Positions 47,601-54,723 of a stretch of DNA of 64,000 nucleotides are shown here, one piece after another. How positions within the stretch are numbered: position 1 is the first letter of the stretch; each line of letters opens with the position of its first letter. The DNA comes from Elusimicrobia bacterium GWF2_62_30 (lineage in GTDB: Bacteria; Elusimicrobiota; Elusimicrobia; Elusimicrobiales; UBA9959). The stretch covers positions 45,875-109,874 of the forward strand of contig MGUK01000039.1 of NCBI GenBank assembly GCA_001799995.1. The letters run 5' to 3'. The notes beneath the pieces are model-generated. The model saw only the letters and a program-made list of their open reading frames with translations. It did no database searches and was not told the DNA's origin. A program made the position numbers and the translations under genes.

Positions 47601-47748
47601 TCATCAGGAAGCCCTGGTAATTTATGGTCTGGGTAATGCCGGCCCGGGCCGGGCCCGGCAGCAGCGCCTGCGCCGCCAGCAGCGCGGGGGGGAGCAGTTT
47701 CCGCAGCAGGCCGACCGCGATATTTTTCCAGGATCTTTCTTGGTACAT
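44677..47748 (-). CDS. Large exported repeat protein, tail-fibre/adhesin-like
   Basis: 1023 aa. Signal peptide near 1-36; N-terminal domain (38-150) starts INYQGFLMSR and ends RVRLQASPYAFSS. About ten later units centre on VGIGT-x-x-P followed by LxV (for example VGIGTASPSSPLSV), and at least three on KAGDTMTG...GSSLTV, both typical of beta-helical fibre proteins. It ends WALAGSRGLESCW. It starts 15 nt after the sorting-domain gene, so both are likely co-expressed surface proteins. Function unknown; adhesion is inferred. Confidence 0.7.
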   Translation of the reverse strand: MYQERSWKNIAVGLLRKLLPPALLAAQALLPGPARAGITQTINYQGFLMSRVSNLPLEAPQDIKFVFYDAASGGAVLFTESRCDVPLAKGRYDVEIGSASGGIPASVFTGYQDLWLEIQLDADGSCSGAYEGMSPRVRLQASPYAFSSLYASTAAAAIPVFPADTISALSVTANGGITISTNLYVQGGISVGSISPGQKLSVAGIVESRGEGNGFMFPDGSIQTHAAGDTMWKVDGIDLYSTNDGNVGISTGVPQARFHIYSAAGTSGNIILVTTGTADVFRVTGQGSVHSSSYYGDGTTLTGLIRKAGDTMTGQFTLSGSSLTVTSALGTASPKVKFAANVELSSASQANYGGVYISSHMYLAPGAVYYGSGAGLTSLPAVLKAGDTMTGPLRIAGSSLTVVNTNAADPFSFAVTSDPSLSVYHLYVSTRGYVGIGTASPSSPLSVQGAVSAGSGVFAQTVTASSAVFTNVAGDSVQTSSGITAGGTVSAPFFAGNGSLLSGVLGTDSSRVSKAGDSMTGSLSVTGSSLAVVSGAGQFYAFTASSAAAMSAYSLSVTTGGNVGVQVAAPSAPLEVNRQIKISNAAASPASLYIYANAAPGYVRWADESLSVTTSQGALGFPAGGRDLVYRAAGSDPATGGQEVFRVKADSSGNWQYGIGTASPVGSLNINVATLFGPSVAGAIMYISTASSGVGIATTTITHKLTVVGDIMATSTISARGGYYGNQSGVLTLAAPTSYVSGVLGVGTQTPGARFGVSETGAETYTMVIGTNPTEGIDYDLVVTTAGRVGVGVKVPRASLHVVGDMYVGYDGSNLSGPARIRLNPSDYTDSSSSIVFEEAAAPKKAVMGTLSGTYDFIFRSNTDTLEGGVGGVEAYRIARSGNIGIGSTVPDRKLDVGGGLIVRSSFVVTGQYLSASDDLFKLAGSTFNVKMDGKVGIGTVSPALTLDVNGAAVFGSGVNRSTITAEGYWQPRWLTSAQLQSLAPGASGQVVGNSTIADLCVATGTLSGQWALAGSRGLESCW

Positions 47749-47763
47749 AATTCCTCCGCCGCG

Positions 47764-49377
47764 CTAGCGTATTACCGTGACCGTGCCGTTATAAACCTTG
47801 GCGCCGGCCGTTATCTGGTAGATATAGATCCCGCCCGGCACGGCGCTGCCGCCGGACCTGGGGTCCCAGATGAGCGAATTGCCGATGGGCCCCTGCGTCA
47901 TGGCCGCCACACGCGTGCCGCGCAGGTCGTAGATGGCGCCCTTTACCGTATTTCCCTGCGGGTTATCGTAAATAAAAACCATCGTATCATTTTTGCCGTC
48001 GCCGTTAGGCGTGATGAGGCGGTTCAGGAGCCCGGCCGCGTCGGCGGAGAAGCCGCCGCTGCGCTCGGTGCTGCGCAGCTGGTAGCGCCCGAGGAAGGAA
48101 GTCTGCAGCTGCACGCTGCGGTCCTCCGCGCTGACGGCGCCGTACATCTGCAGCCACCTGCTGCCGTTATAAAAGAACATGCTCAGCGCGCTGGCGTCCG
48201 GCACCGCGGACGGGACTATGTCATCCCCGGACTTGTGGTAATACAGCTTCACCCGCGCCTTCTCGGTCAGCCTGAAATTAGGGTCCGCCTGCATGCCGCC
48301 GCGGTAGGCGGTAAACTCCACCGACTTCAGCACGCGCCCGCCCAGGTCGGCGGCATTGGTGGTGATCTCCACGCTGTAAGACTGCATCGGGTCCCCGCTG
48401 CTGGAAAAGAAGGCCGCGCCCGCCGAATCCGGTATCTCCAGGCTGGTCTCGTTGTCCGGCCCCAGGAAGTACAGGCCCCCGGCGGCGGCGTTGCGCGCGT
48501 AAGACGCCAGCGAAGCGCCGGCCTGGTTCACGGAGCGGGCGTGGTAATAATAGCCGCCGTCCCCCGCCGCGGCGTCGGTCCAGGAGAAAGTGTCGGAAGA
48601 AACCTCCTGCATGAAATCCCAGGCGGCCCCGGCGGGCGCCGTGGCCCGGTAGAGGCGGTAAGCCTTTATCTCGTAGGGATAGACGGGATGGAACCGGTCG
48701 CTGAACGGGATGCGGTTCTGGTAGCCGGCCGGCGCTATCCAGCTCAGCACTACGGAAGTTCCGGAACGCGCGGCCGCGAAATTCATGGGCGCCAGCGGGG
48801 TAAGCGCGTAGGCCGCCGCCTGGTTGGAAACTTCCGAACGGAGGCCGTGCGCGTTGTAGGCCTCTATCGAAAAGTAATAAGTGGTGCCGGGGTTAAAGCC
48901 GGTCAATACCCGGCTCTCGGCCTCGCCGGGGCCGGCCGGCGTCCAGGACTGGGCGAAGGCCGAAGCGGCATAGAACTCGTCGTCGGTGGAGATGAAAGCG
49001 TAGGTATTATAGCGCACGACATAGGACTCGGCCGTGCCGGCGCCGGCGGACATGTCGGCGGCAGGCGCCGTCCAGAGCAGCCGCACCGACGAGCTTGAGA
49101 TGGTGATTATCGCGAGGTTGGCCACGCTGCCGGGGGCGGGGAAGAACGAGAGCTTGCCGGAGCGCTGCGCGAACGAAGCGGAATTCCGCGTCGAGACAGC
49201 CACCTCCTGCAGGTTGGAATCCAGGCTGAAAGAGGAAGAGTATCCCTGCGCGGAGCCGTACCCGCAGGCGCCGCTGAGATCGGCGAAATTCGCCGAAGCC
49301 AGTTTAGAGGCGCGCGAAGGCGCGGCGGCCAGCAGCAGGGCCGAACAGAAGACAGCGGCGTAAGTCGGGCGCTTCAT
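47764..49377 (-). CDS. Exported fibronectin-III-like protein with FlgD/CHU_C-type C-terminal domain
   Basis: 537 aa from the ATG at 49377; the track's TTG start is nine nt upstream. Signal peptide 1-23. FN3-like domains are seen around PGSVANLAIITISSSSVRLL and PLAPMNFAAARSGTSVVLSW. The C-terminal 85 residues carry LITPNGDGKND, AIYDLRGTRVA and PGGIYIYQI, ending KVYNGTVTVIR. This matches gliding-motility/T9SS type-B-like or FlgD-like C-terminal domains. TATAAT lies 14 nt before the ATG. Confidence 0.75.
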   Translation of the reverse strand: MKRPTYAAVFCSALLLAAAPSRASKLASANFADLSGACGYGSAQGYSSSFSLDSNLQEVAVSTRNSASFAQRSGKLSFFPAPGSVANLAIITISSSSVRLLWTAPAADMSAGAGTAESYVVRYNTYAFISTDDEFYAASAFAQSWTPAGPGEAESRVLTGFNPGTTYYFSIEAYNAHGLRSEVSNQAAAYALTPLAPMNFAAARSGTSVVLSWIAPAGYQNRIPFSDRFHPVYPYEIKAYRLYRATAPAGAAWDFMQEVSSDTFSWTDAAAGDGGYYYHARSVNQAGASLASYARNAAAGGLYFLGPDNETSLEIPDSAGAAFFSSSGDPMQSYSVEITTNAADLGGRVLKSVEFTAYRGGMQADPNFRLTEKARVKLYYHKSGDDIVPSAVPDASALSMFFYNGSRWLQMYGAVSAEDRSVQLQTSFLGRYQLRSTERSGGFSADAAGLLNRLITPNGDGKNDTMVFIYDNPQGNTVKGAIYDLRGTRVAAMTQGPIGNSLIWDPRSGGSAVPGGIYIYQITAGAKVYNGTVTVIR

Positions 49378-49488
49378 ATAGTTCAATGGAAATTATAGTT
49401 AACCCATGCGACTAAAATATTTCGGATAGATTGCATTTCCCCCGGCAAAAATCCATAAAATCGAAACAAAACAGTCACAATTGAAAAG

Positions 49489-49500
49489 TAGAATTATCTT
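49489..49500 (+). promoter_or_regulatory. -10 element directly before a GTG start
   Basis: TAGAAT, then TATCTT, then GTG. The same AATTATCTTGTG string precedes the FliF/FliG-like gene at 53293. No SD, hence probably leaderless. The 114-nt divergent gap holds nothing else clear. Confidence 0.55.
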
Positions 49501-49875
49501 GTGAAGATACCACTGCTCCCGCTGCTGGCCTTGACCGCGCTCTTACTGGCGCCGGCGGCGCCTTTTTGCGCGCCCTATCCCAACGGCGCGTCGCAGGCCC
49601 TGAACCGCCTGGTAACGCCCAACGGCGACAGGAAGAACGACACTTTCATTTTCAGGTGCTACAACCCGCGCTACTCGGCCGTGGACGGGACGATCTACGA
49701 CCTGGCCGGCAGGCAGGTGGGCACGATGCGCGTGAAAAGCGCCAACAACCCCGATTCTTTCGACGTGCTGGAATGGAACCCCGACAGCGGGGGGAAAAAG
49801 CCGGGCGGCGTCTACGTCTACCGCATCCGCATCGAGAAGACGGTATATAAGGGAACAGTAACAATAATAAGATGA
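49501..49875 (+). CDS. Small exported protein made of a single FlgD/CHU_C-type domain
   Basis: 124 aa from GTG. Signal peptide 1-23 (LLPLLALTALLLAPAAPF), then essentially only the domain found at the C-terminus of the divergent neighbour: RLVTPNGDRKND, TIYDLAGRQVG, PGGVYVYRI and the end VYKGTVTIIR. In type IX systems such domains mark cargo for secretion; a free-standing copy has no passenger. It is 7 nt upstream of the PorV-like barrel gene, a functional hint. Confidence 0.72.
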   Translation: MKIPLLPLLALTALLLAPAAPFCAPYPNGASQALNRLVTPNGDRKNDTFIFRCYNPRYSAVDGTIYDLAGRQVGTMRVKSANNPDSFDVLEWNPDSGGKKPGGVYVYRIRIEKTVYKGTVTIIR

Positions 49876-49882
49876 CGGTTTT

Positions 49883-51907
49883 ATGACGGACAAAGAACTG
49901 ACCACGGGCGTGAGCTGGCGGCGGGGCGCGTTAAGCGTCCTGGGGGCGCTTCTTTTCTACGCCTGCTGGCCGGGCGCGGGCGCCTCTTACGCGGCGTTCG
50001 ACGACCTGGGCTTCGGTGCCCGGGCGCCCGGCATGGGCGACGCGTTCAGCGCGGTGGCCGACGACGTCTCTTCCGTCTACTACAACCCGGCCGGGCTCTC
50101 CGTGCTGGAGCGCCCCAAGGCCATGGCTTCCCACTCGATGCTTTACAACGGGCTCAGCGACGGCTCGAACATAGGCCTGAGCGCCGCGGCCTTCACGGTG
50201 CCGCTCTCGGCGGGCAACGGCGTGCTCGGGGTCTCCTGGCAGCAGCTGCAGCTGTCCGGCGTCTATTTCGAAAAGACGGCCGGCCTCGCCTGGGGCTACC
50301 GCTTCCCGGAAAAGTCGCCGTACCGGAAATTCTCGGTGGGCGCCTCGCTGAAATACCTTAACCACGGCTTCACCCGCCTCGATGAGGCGTACAACGCCGT
50401 GGAGAACGATATGCTGCAGTACGGCAGCGCGGACCCCGTGCTGGCCGGTTCCAATTCCAAGTCCGCGTTCGACGCCGACGCCGGCCTCCTTTACCGCGTG
50501 AACAAGCGCTGGACCGTGGGCGCCGCGGCGCACAACCTGCTGCAGGCCGACGTGGCTTTCAGCGGCGCCGACAAGGACCCCGTGCCCATGAAGACGAGCC
50601 TGGGCGCCTCGTACAAAAGCCTCTGGACGGTCCTGTCCTGCGAGGCGCGCCTGCAGAAAGCGCCCGGCGGCGGGGCGGATAACCAGTTCATCGCGGCGGC
50701 GGAAAAGATCTACCCCAGCCTGGACAAAGGGGACGTCGGGGTACGCGGCTCGCTGGGCGCCGGCACCAACGACTTCCGCCAGTTCACCGCCGGGCTCTCG
50801 TACAAGATCCAGAAGATCCAGTTCGACTACGCTTTCCTGCTGCCGCTCGGCACCATAAAGGATACCGCCGGCACCCACAAGCTGGCGCTCACCTATCATT
50901 TCGGCTCGGCCACCGCCGCGGAGGCCACGGAGCGCGAGCTCCTGGACCAGCAGCGGCAGGTGGAGGCCACCCGGGAATACAAGAGCCCCGGCGGCGCCGC
51001 CACGCTCAACGATCCCAGGCTGGCCGAAGTCAAGACGCAGGCCGACGCCGGCAACTATGCCGCGGCCCATAAACTGCTGCTGGAAAAAGCCGGCGACCTC
51101 CTGCCGGACACCTCGGTAGTGGACCTTTCGCGCCGCCTGGCGACAGTAGCCGCTTTCTATCCCGCCCTGGCCCCCGCCGGCAGCGGGCGCGAGCGCTGGG
51201 CGGAACTGCTCTTCTCCGCCACCAAGGACCTTATCGCCGGCGCAGATACCCGGGCGATGCGCAAGCTGGCCTACGCCCAGAGCCTGAACCAGCGCGACAC
51301 CGTGCTCTCCAATTTCATGGACCGCGCCGGCGAGCTTACGCGCGTGACCCCGGACCGCGTACCCGCGGACTTCGGACAGGGCCTGGTAGAGTACAAGATC
51401 AAGGAATCCGACGACAGCTACTCTAAAAAGAGCTACCCCGAAGCCCTGCGCAGGCTGGAAGAGGCGCTGGAGCTGGAACCGTCACACCTGGCGGCGCTCA
51501 AGAAGAGCGGCTCCTGCAACTACCTGCTCGGCAATTACGCCCGCGCCCTGGCCAACTGGGAAAAGGCGCTGGGCCTGGAAACCGACCCGGAGGATAAGGC
51601 CAGGATCTCCAAGATGACCGACGAGGCCCGCGCGAAGCTGGGGAAGCCGGGCGGCTGGGAACCCCCCGTGGAACAGCCCAAGGCGGCCGAGCCCCCTGCG
51701 CCGGCGCCCGAGGCCGCAGTGAAACCGGCTCAGCCCGGCAAACCGGACGCGCGGGAGATAGAAAAGTACTACCAGGCCGGCGCGGACCAGTACTCCAAGG
51801 GCGACTACGGCAAAGCGGCGGACAACTTCAGGAAGATACTGGTCCTGGACCCGCAGAACACCCAGGCGAAGAAGGCCCTGGAACGCATCATCAGGCTTTC
51901 GCAGTAG
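49883..51907 (+). CDS. PorV/PorQ-like outer-membrane barrel with TPR C-terminus
   Basis: 674 aa. Signal segment to about 38, then a barrel starting FDDLGFGARAPGMGDAFSAV with SSVYYNPAGLS, the hallmark of PorV/PorQ (FadL-like) proteins; the barrel ends near HKLALTYHFGSA (about 345). A long periplasmic extension follows with TPRs (SYPEALRRLEEALELEPSHL; GDYGKAADNFRKILVLDPQN). PorV shuttles type IX cargo in Bacteroidota. Here it follows a sorting-type domain gene, so a related role is plausible but unproven. Confidence 0.78.
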   Translation: MTDKELTTGVSWRRGALSVLGALLFYACWPGAGASYAAFDDLGFGARAPGMGDAFSAVADDVSSVYYNPAGLSVLERPKAMASHSMLYNGLSDGSNIGLSAAAFTVPLSAGNGVLGVSWQQLQLSGVYFEKTAGLAWGYRFPEKSPYRKFSVGASLKYLNHGFTRLDEAYNAVENDMLQYGSADPVLAGSNSKSAFDADAGLLYRVNKRWTVGAAAHNLLQADVAFSGADKDPVPMKTSLGASYKSLWTVLSCEARLQKAPGGGADNQFIAAAEKIYPSLDKGDVGVRGSLGAGTNDFRQFTAGLSYKIQKIQFDYAFLLPLGTIKDTAGTHKLALTYHFGSATAAEATERELLDQQRQVEATREYKSPGGAATLNDPRLAEVKTQADAGNYAAAHKLLLEKAGDLLPDTSVVDLSRRLATVAAFYPALAPAGSGRERWAELLFSATKDLIAGADTRAMRKLAYAQSLNQRDTVLSNFMDRAGELTRVTPDRVPADFGQGLVEYKIKESDDSYSKKSYPEALRRLEEALELEPSHLAALKKSGSCNYLLGNYARALANWEKALGLETDPEDKARISKMTDEARAKLGKPGGWEPPVEQPKAAEPPAPAPEAAVKPAQPGKPDAREIEKYYQAGADQYSKGDYGKAADNFRKILVLDPQNTQAKKALERIIRLSQ

Positions 51908-51932
51908 ACGGCCGCCTGTCCGGCGTACTTCT

Positions 51933-53261
51933 ATGAAGATCTTCCACAAGCTCAGCGCGACGATGATCGCCGCGGCGTTGACGGCCTCGGCGCTGCTTTC
52001 CATCATCTTTTTCAGTTTCCAGCGCGGCACGGTGCGGTCCGCACAGGAGGCAAGGCTGGTGACCCTGTCCCGCGCGGCCGAAGCCATGCTTTCGGAAGCG
52101 GCGCTGGCGGGTGACCCGCTGATGGCGGTGGATTACCTCAGCGATTTGGCCTCTTCCAGGCCCGAGCTGGCCTCCTGCGAACTGGACATCGGGCGGGGCA
52201 TGGTGCCTGTAAAGACCCGGCGCAAAGCCGGCGCGCCGCCGGGCGGGCCGTTCATCACCCGGCGGATAGCGGCCGGCAGGTTCTCGGCCAGGCTGAATTT
52301 TTCTTCCGCCTTCCTTGAGACGGAAAGGAAGACGCTGCTGTCGGCGGTGTACCGCGACCTGGCCGGCGCCTTTCTGGGCGCCATGGCGGCGGCGGCCTTG
52401 CTGGCTTTAGGCATCTCGTGGCACTTCACCCGCAGGCTCAAGCGCCTGGCGGCGGAGGCGGCCGCCATAGGCGAAGGGCGCTTCGGCGTGAAGGCCGACG
52501 CGGCGGGCTCCGACGAGATAGCCGAGCTCGGTGCGGCCTTTAACAGGATGTCGGAGAAGCTCCTGGAACTGGAGAACGTGAAGAAGCAGTTCACGGCGTC
52601 CATCACGCACGAGCTCCGTTCGCCGCTGGGGGTCATAGAAACTTACGCCGGGCTGCTGCTCAAGGAGAAGGAGCGCTTTACCGAGGAAGACGCGTCCGTC
52701 TTCCTGCGCATAAAGGAGAACGCGGCGCGCCTGGCCAACTTCGTTACCGCCATGCTGGACCTGGCGAAGATAGAGCGCGGGAAAATGGAACTGCGACTGA
52801 GTCCCGAAGACCCGCTGGCCATCGCAAAGGACGCCGCGGATTTCTTCCGGGCCAAGGCCGGGGAGAAGAACATAAAACTGCTGCTCGAACCCGCCGGGGG
52901 GCCGGCCAAGGTACGGCTGGACCGGGAGCTGATAACCCATGTGCTGAGCAATTTCATCTCTAACGCCCTTAAATTCACACCGGAGGGAGGCACGGTGACG
53001 GTACGGGCTTCGCTGGGCGGCTCCGGGTTCAGGACGGAGGTGTCGGATACCGGGCCCGGGCTGGCCCCGGGCGAAGCCGAAAGGCTGTTCTCCGCATTCA
53101 CACAGGGCAGCGCCGCGCCAGGGCACGGAGGCACAGGTTTGGGACTAGCCCTGGCCAAGGCCATTGTTGAGCTCCACGGGGGGAAAACGGGCTGTCTTAA
53201 CTCCGGGGAAGGCGGGGCCGTCTTCTGGTTCGAAATTCCGCCCGAAATGTCCCCGCAATAA
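51933..53261 (+). CDS. Membrane sensor histidine kinase
   Basis: 442 aa. Two membrane helices (about 8-30 and 143-167) flank an extracytoplasmic sensor. A HAMP domain (RRLKRLAAEAAAIGEGRFG) is followed by HisKA with SITHELRSPLG and HATPase motifs NFISNALKFTPEGG, DTGPGL and GGTGLGLALAK. It lies 25 nt after the PorV-like gene and 31 nt before the FliF/FliG-like gene. The partner is probably one of the response regulators at 56.7-58.2 kb. Confidence 0.93.
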   Translation: MKIFHKLSATMIAAALTASALLSIIFFSFQRGTVRSAQEARLVTLSRAAEAMLSEAALAGDPLMAVDYLSDLASSRPELASCELDIGRGMVPVKTRRKAGAPPGGPFITRRIAAGRFSARLNFSSAFLETERKTLLSAVYRDLAGAFLGAMAAAALLALGISWHFTRRLKRLAAEAAAIGEGRFGVKADAAGSDEIAELGAAFNRMSEKLLELENVKKQFTASITHELRSPLGVIETYAGLLLKEKERFTEEDASVFLRIKENAARLANFVTAMLDLAKIERGKMELRLSPEDPLAIAKDAADFFRAKAGEKNIKLLLEPAGGPAKVRLDRELITHVLSNFISNALKFTPEGGTVTVRASLGGSGFRTEVSDTGPGLAPGEAERLFSAFTQGSAAPGHGGTGLGLALAKAIVELHGGKTGCLNSGEGGAVFWFEIPPEMSPQ

Positions 53262-53280
53262 CTTTGTAACCTGTATCGGA

Positions 53281-53292
53281 TAAAATTATCTT
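53281..53292 (+). promoter_or_regulatory. -10 element directly before the FliF/FliG-like gene
   Basis: TAAAAT, TATCTT, then GTG at 53293. It shares a 12-nt string with the promoter at 49489 and suggests that this gene has its own leaderless transcript within the block. Confidence 0.5.
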
Positions 53293-54723
53293 GTGCCTAT
53301 GAAAGCTTTTATCCCGTTGCTATTAGCGCTGACCCTGGGGGCGGCCGTGCCTTGCGCCGCGCAGGAACAGCAGGAACCGTCTCCCGGAACGCAGGCGGCG
53401 GAGATCTCCGCGCGCGTACAGGAGGACGTTACGCGCCTTCTCTCGCAGCTGGTGGGGGAAGGCCGCGCCCGCGCTTTCGTCACGGTGGAGGGGGAACTTT
53501 CCCTGAAAAGCCGCACCGACGTGGAAACCCCCGAGGACGAGCGCCTGGCCCTGCCCGGGTATACCACGCTGAACATTCTCGAGAAGACCGGCCAGTACCT
53601 GAAGCAGCAGAACCAGCGCACGGAGCGCACCACGGAATTCCGCGTCAAGAAGATGGCGGTCGCGCTGGTCTTCGACCGCTCGGTCCCCGAAGGCAGGGTT
53701 AACGCCATAAAAATAATAGTCTCGGACCTGCTCCGCCTTTCCGAGGCCCGCGGCGACTCGATAACGACCACCAGGACCGAGATGGTCTCCTGGTGGAAGA
53801 ACGCGCTGAATTCCGCCGGGGACAGGCAGCTGCTCATCGCGGTCGCGGCGTCCGCCTTCATACTTTTCGCGCTGCTCATATTCGCCTACCTGCTCGCCGG
53901 CAGGCTGATCTCCACCCTGGCCGGCCACGCCCGCGCCAACGCCGGCCCGCTCCCAGGGGCCGCGCCCGCCGCCGGCGCCCAGGCCGCTGAGGGGGAAGAG
54001 GGCGGCATCATCGACATGGAGGCCCGCTCCTCGTCGGGCGCGCTGCTGGAAAGCGGCACCGGTTTCGATTTCCTGGAAAAACTGCAGCCGGCCGCGGCCG
54101 CCGAGCTGCTGGCCGAGTCCGCGGAAGAGGACGCCGCCATCGTGATAGCCAATCTGACCGACCGCAAGCCTCATATTTCCTCGAAGATACTGCTGGCCTT
54201 CACCCCGGCCAAGCGGCAGGCGATCGCCGCCGGCATGGTCAGCCTCAAGCAGGCCGAACCGGAACGGGTCTTCGAGATAGAGAACGAGCTGCGCCTCAGG
54301 ATGGAAAAGACCCTGAAAGGGGCCGACAAGCTCGGGCACCTGCTCTCCATCGTCAACGAAGCCCAGCGCAGCGAGATCATGGACGGGCTCACCCGCGCCA
54401 ACCCCAAAGCTTCCGAAGAGCTGCGCCGCACCATGATCACTTTCGACTCCCTGTGCGGCCTCGACGAAAAGAACCTGCGGCCTCTCGTCATGGCCATCCC
54501 CTACGCCGACTGGGGCACGGCGCTGTGGGGCCTCACCCCGGCCGCTTCCGCCAATATACTGCGCCTGTTCCCCGACGACGTCCGCGCGATAGTCAAGGAT
54601 ATGATGGCCTTCCGCCCCGAGGACGAAAAACTGCTGGGCACCAGGGCCAGGATCATCTCCGCCGCCGCCGAACTGGCCGCGAAAGGCCGCATAGAGCTCG
54701 CGGCCCTCAAGGAGGCCGCGTGA
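53293..54723 (+). CDS. FliF C-terminal / FliG-like fusion protein
   Basis: 476 aa. Signal peptide 1-23. Residues 40-165 resemble the third ring-building part of FliF (LLSQLVGEGRARAFVTVE; VKKMAVALVFD; EARGDSITTT). A single membrane helix (180-202) matches FliF TM2. An Ala/Gly/Pro linker leads to a FliG-like region (258-470) with LEKLQPAAAAELLAE, DAAIVIANL and MITFDSLCGLDEKNL. FliF TM1 and its first ring domains are replaced by the signal peptide. In flagella FliG receives torque from MotA; MotA/MotB-like genes lie 6 kb away. GTG or the ATG two codons later may start it. Confidence 0.72.
   Translation: MPMKAFIPLLLALTLGAAVPCAAQEQQEPSPGTQAAEISARVQEDVTRLLSQLVGEGRARAFVTVEGELSLKSRTDVETPEDERLALPGYTTLNILEKTGQYLKQQNQRTERTTEFRVKKMAVALVFDRSVPEGRVNAIKIIVSDLLRLSEARGDSITTTRTEMVSWWKNALNSAGDRQLLIAVAASAFILFALLIFAYLLAGRLISTLAGHARANAGPLPGAAPAAGAQAAEGEEGGIIDMEARSSSGALLESGTGFDFLEKLQPAAAAELLAESAEEDAAIVIANLTDRKPHISSKILLAFTPAKRQAIAAGMVSLKQAEPERVFEIENELRLRMEKTLKGADKLGHLLSIVNEAQRSEIMDGLTRANPKASEELRRTMITFDSLCGLDEKNLRPLVMAIPYADWGTALWGLTPAASANILRLFPDDVRAIVKDMMAFRPEDEKLLGTRARIISAAAELAAKGRIELAALKEAA

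Noticed and set aside
54453-54719. Upstream extension of the coiled-coil kinase ORF
   Set aside because: The extra 89 residues lie in another frame of the FliF/FliG-like gene and look like shadow protein; the GTG at 54720 is coupled to its stop.
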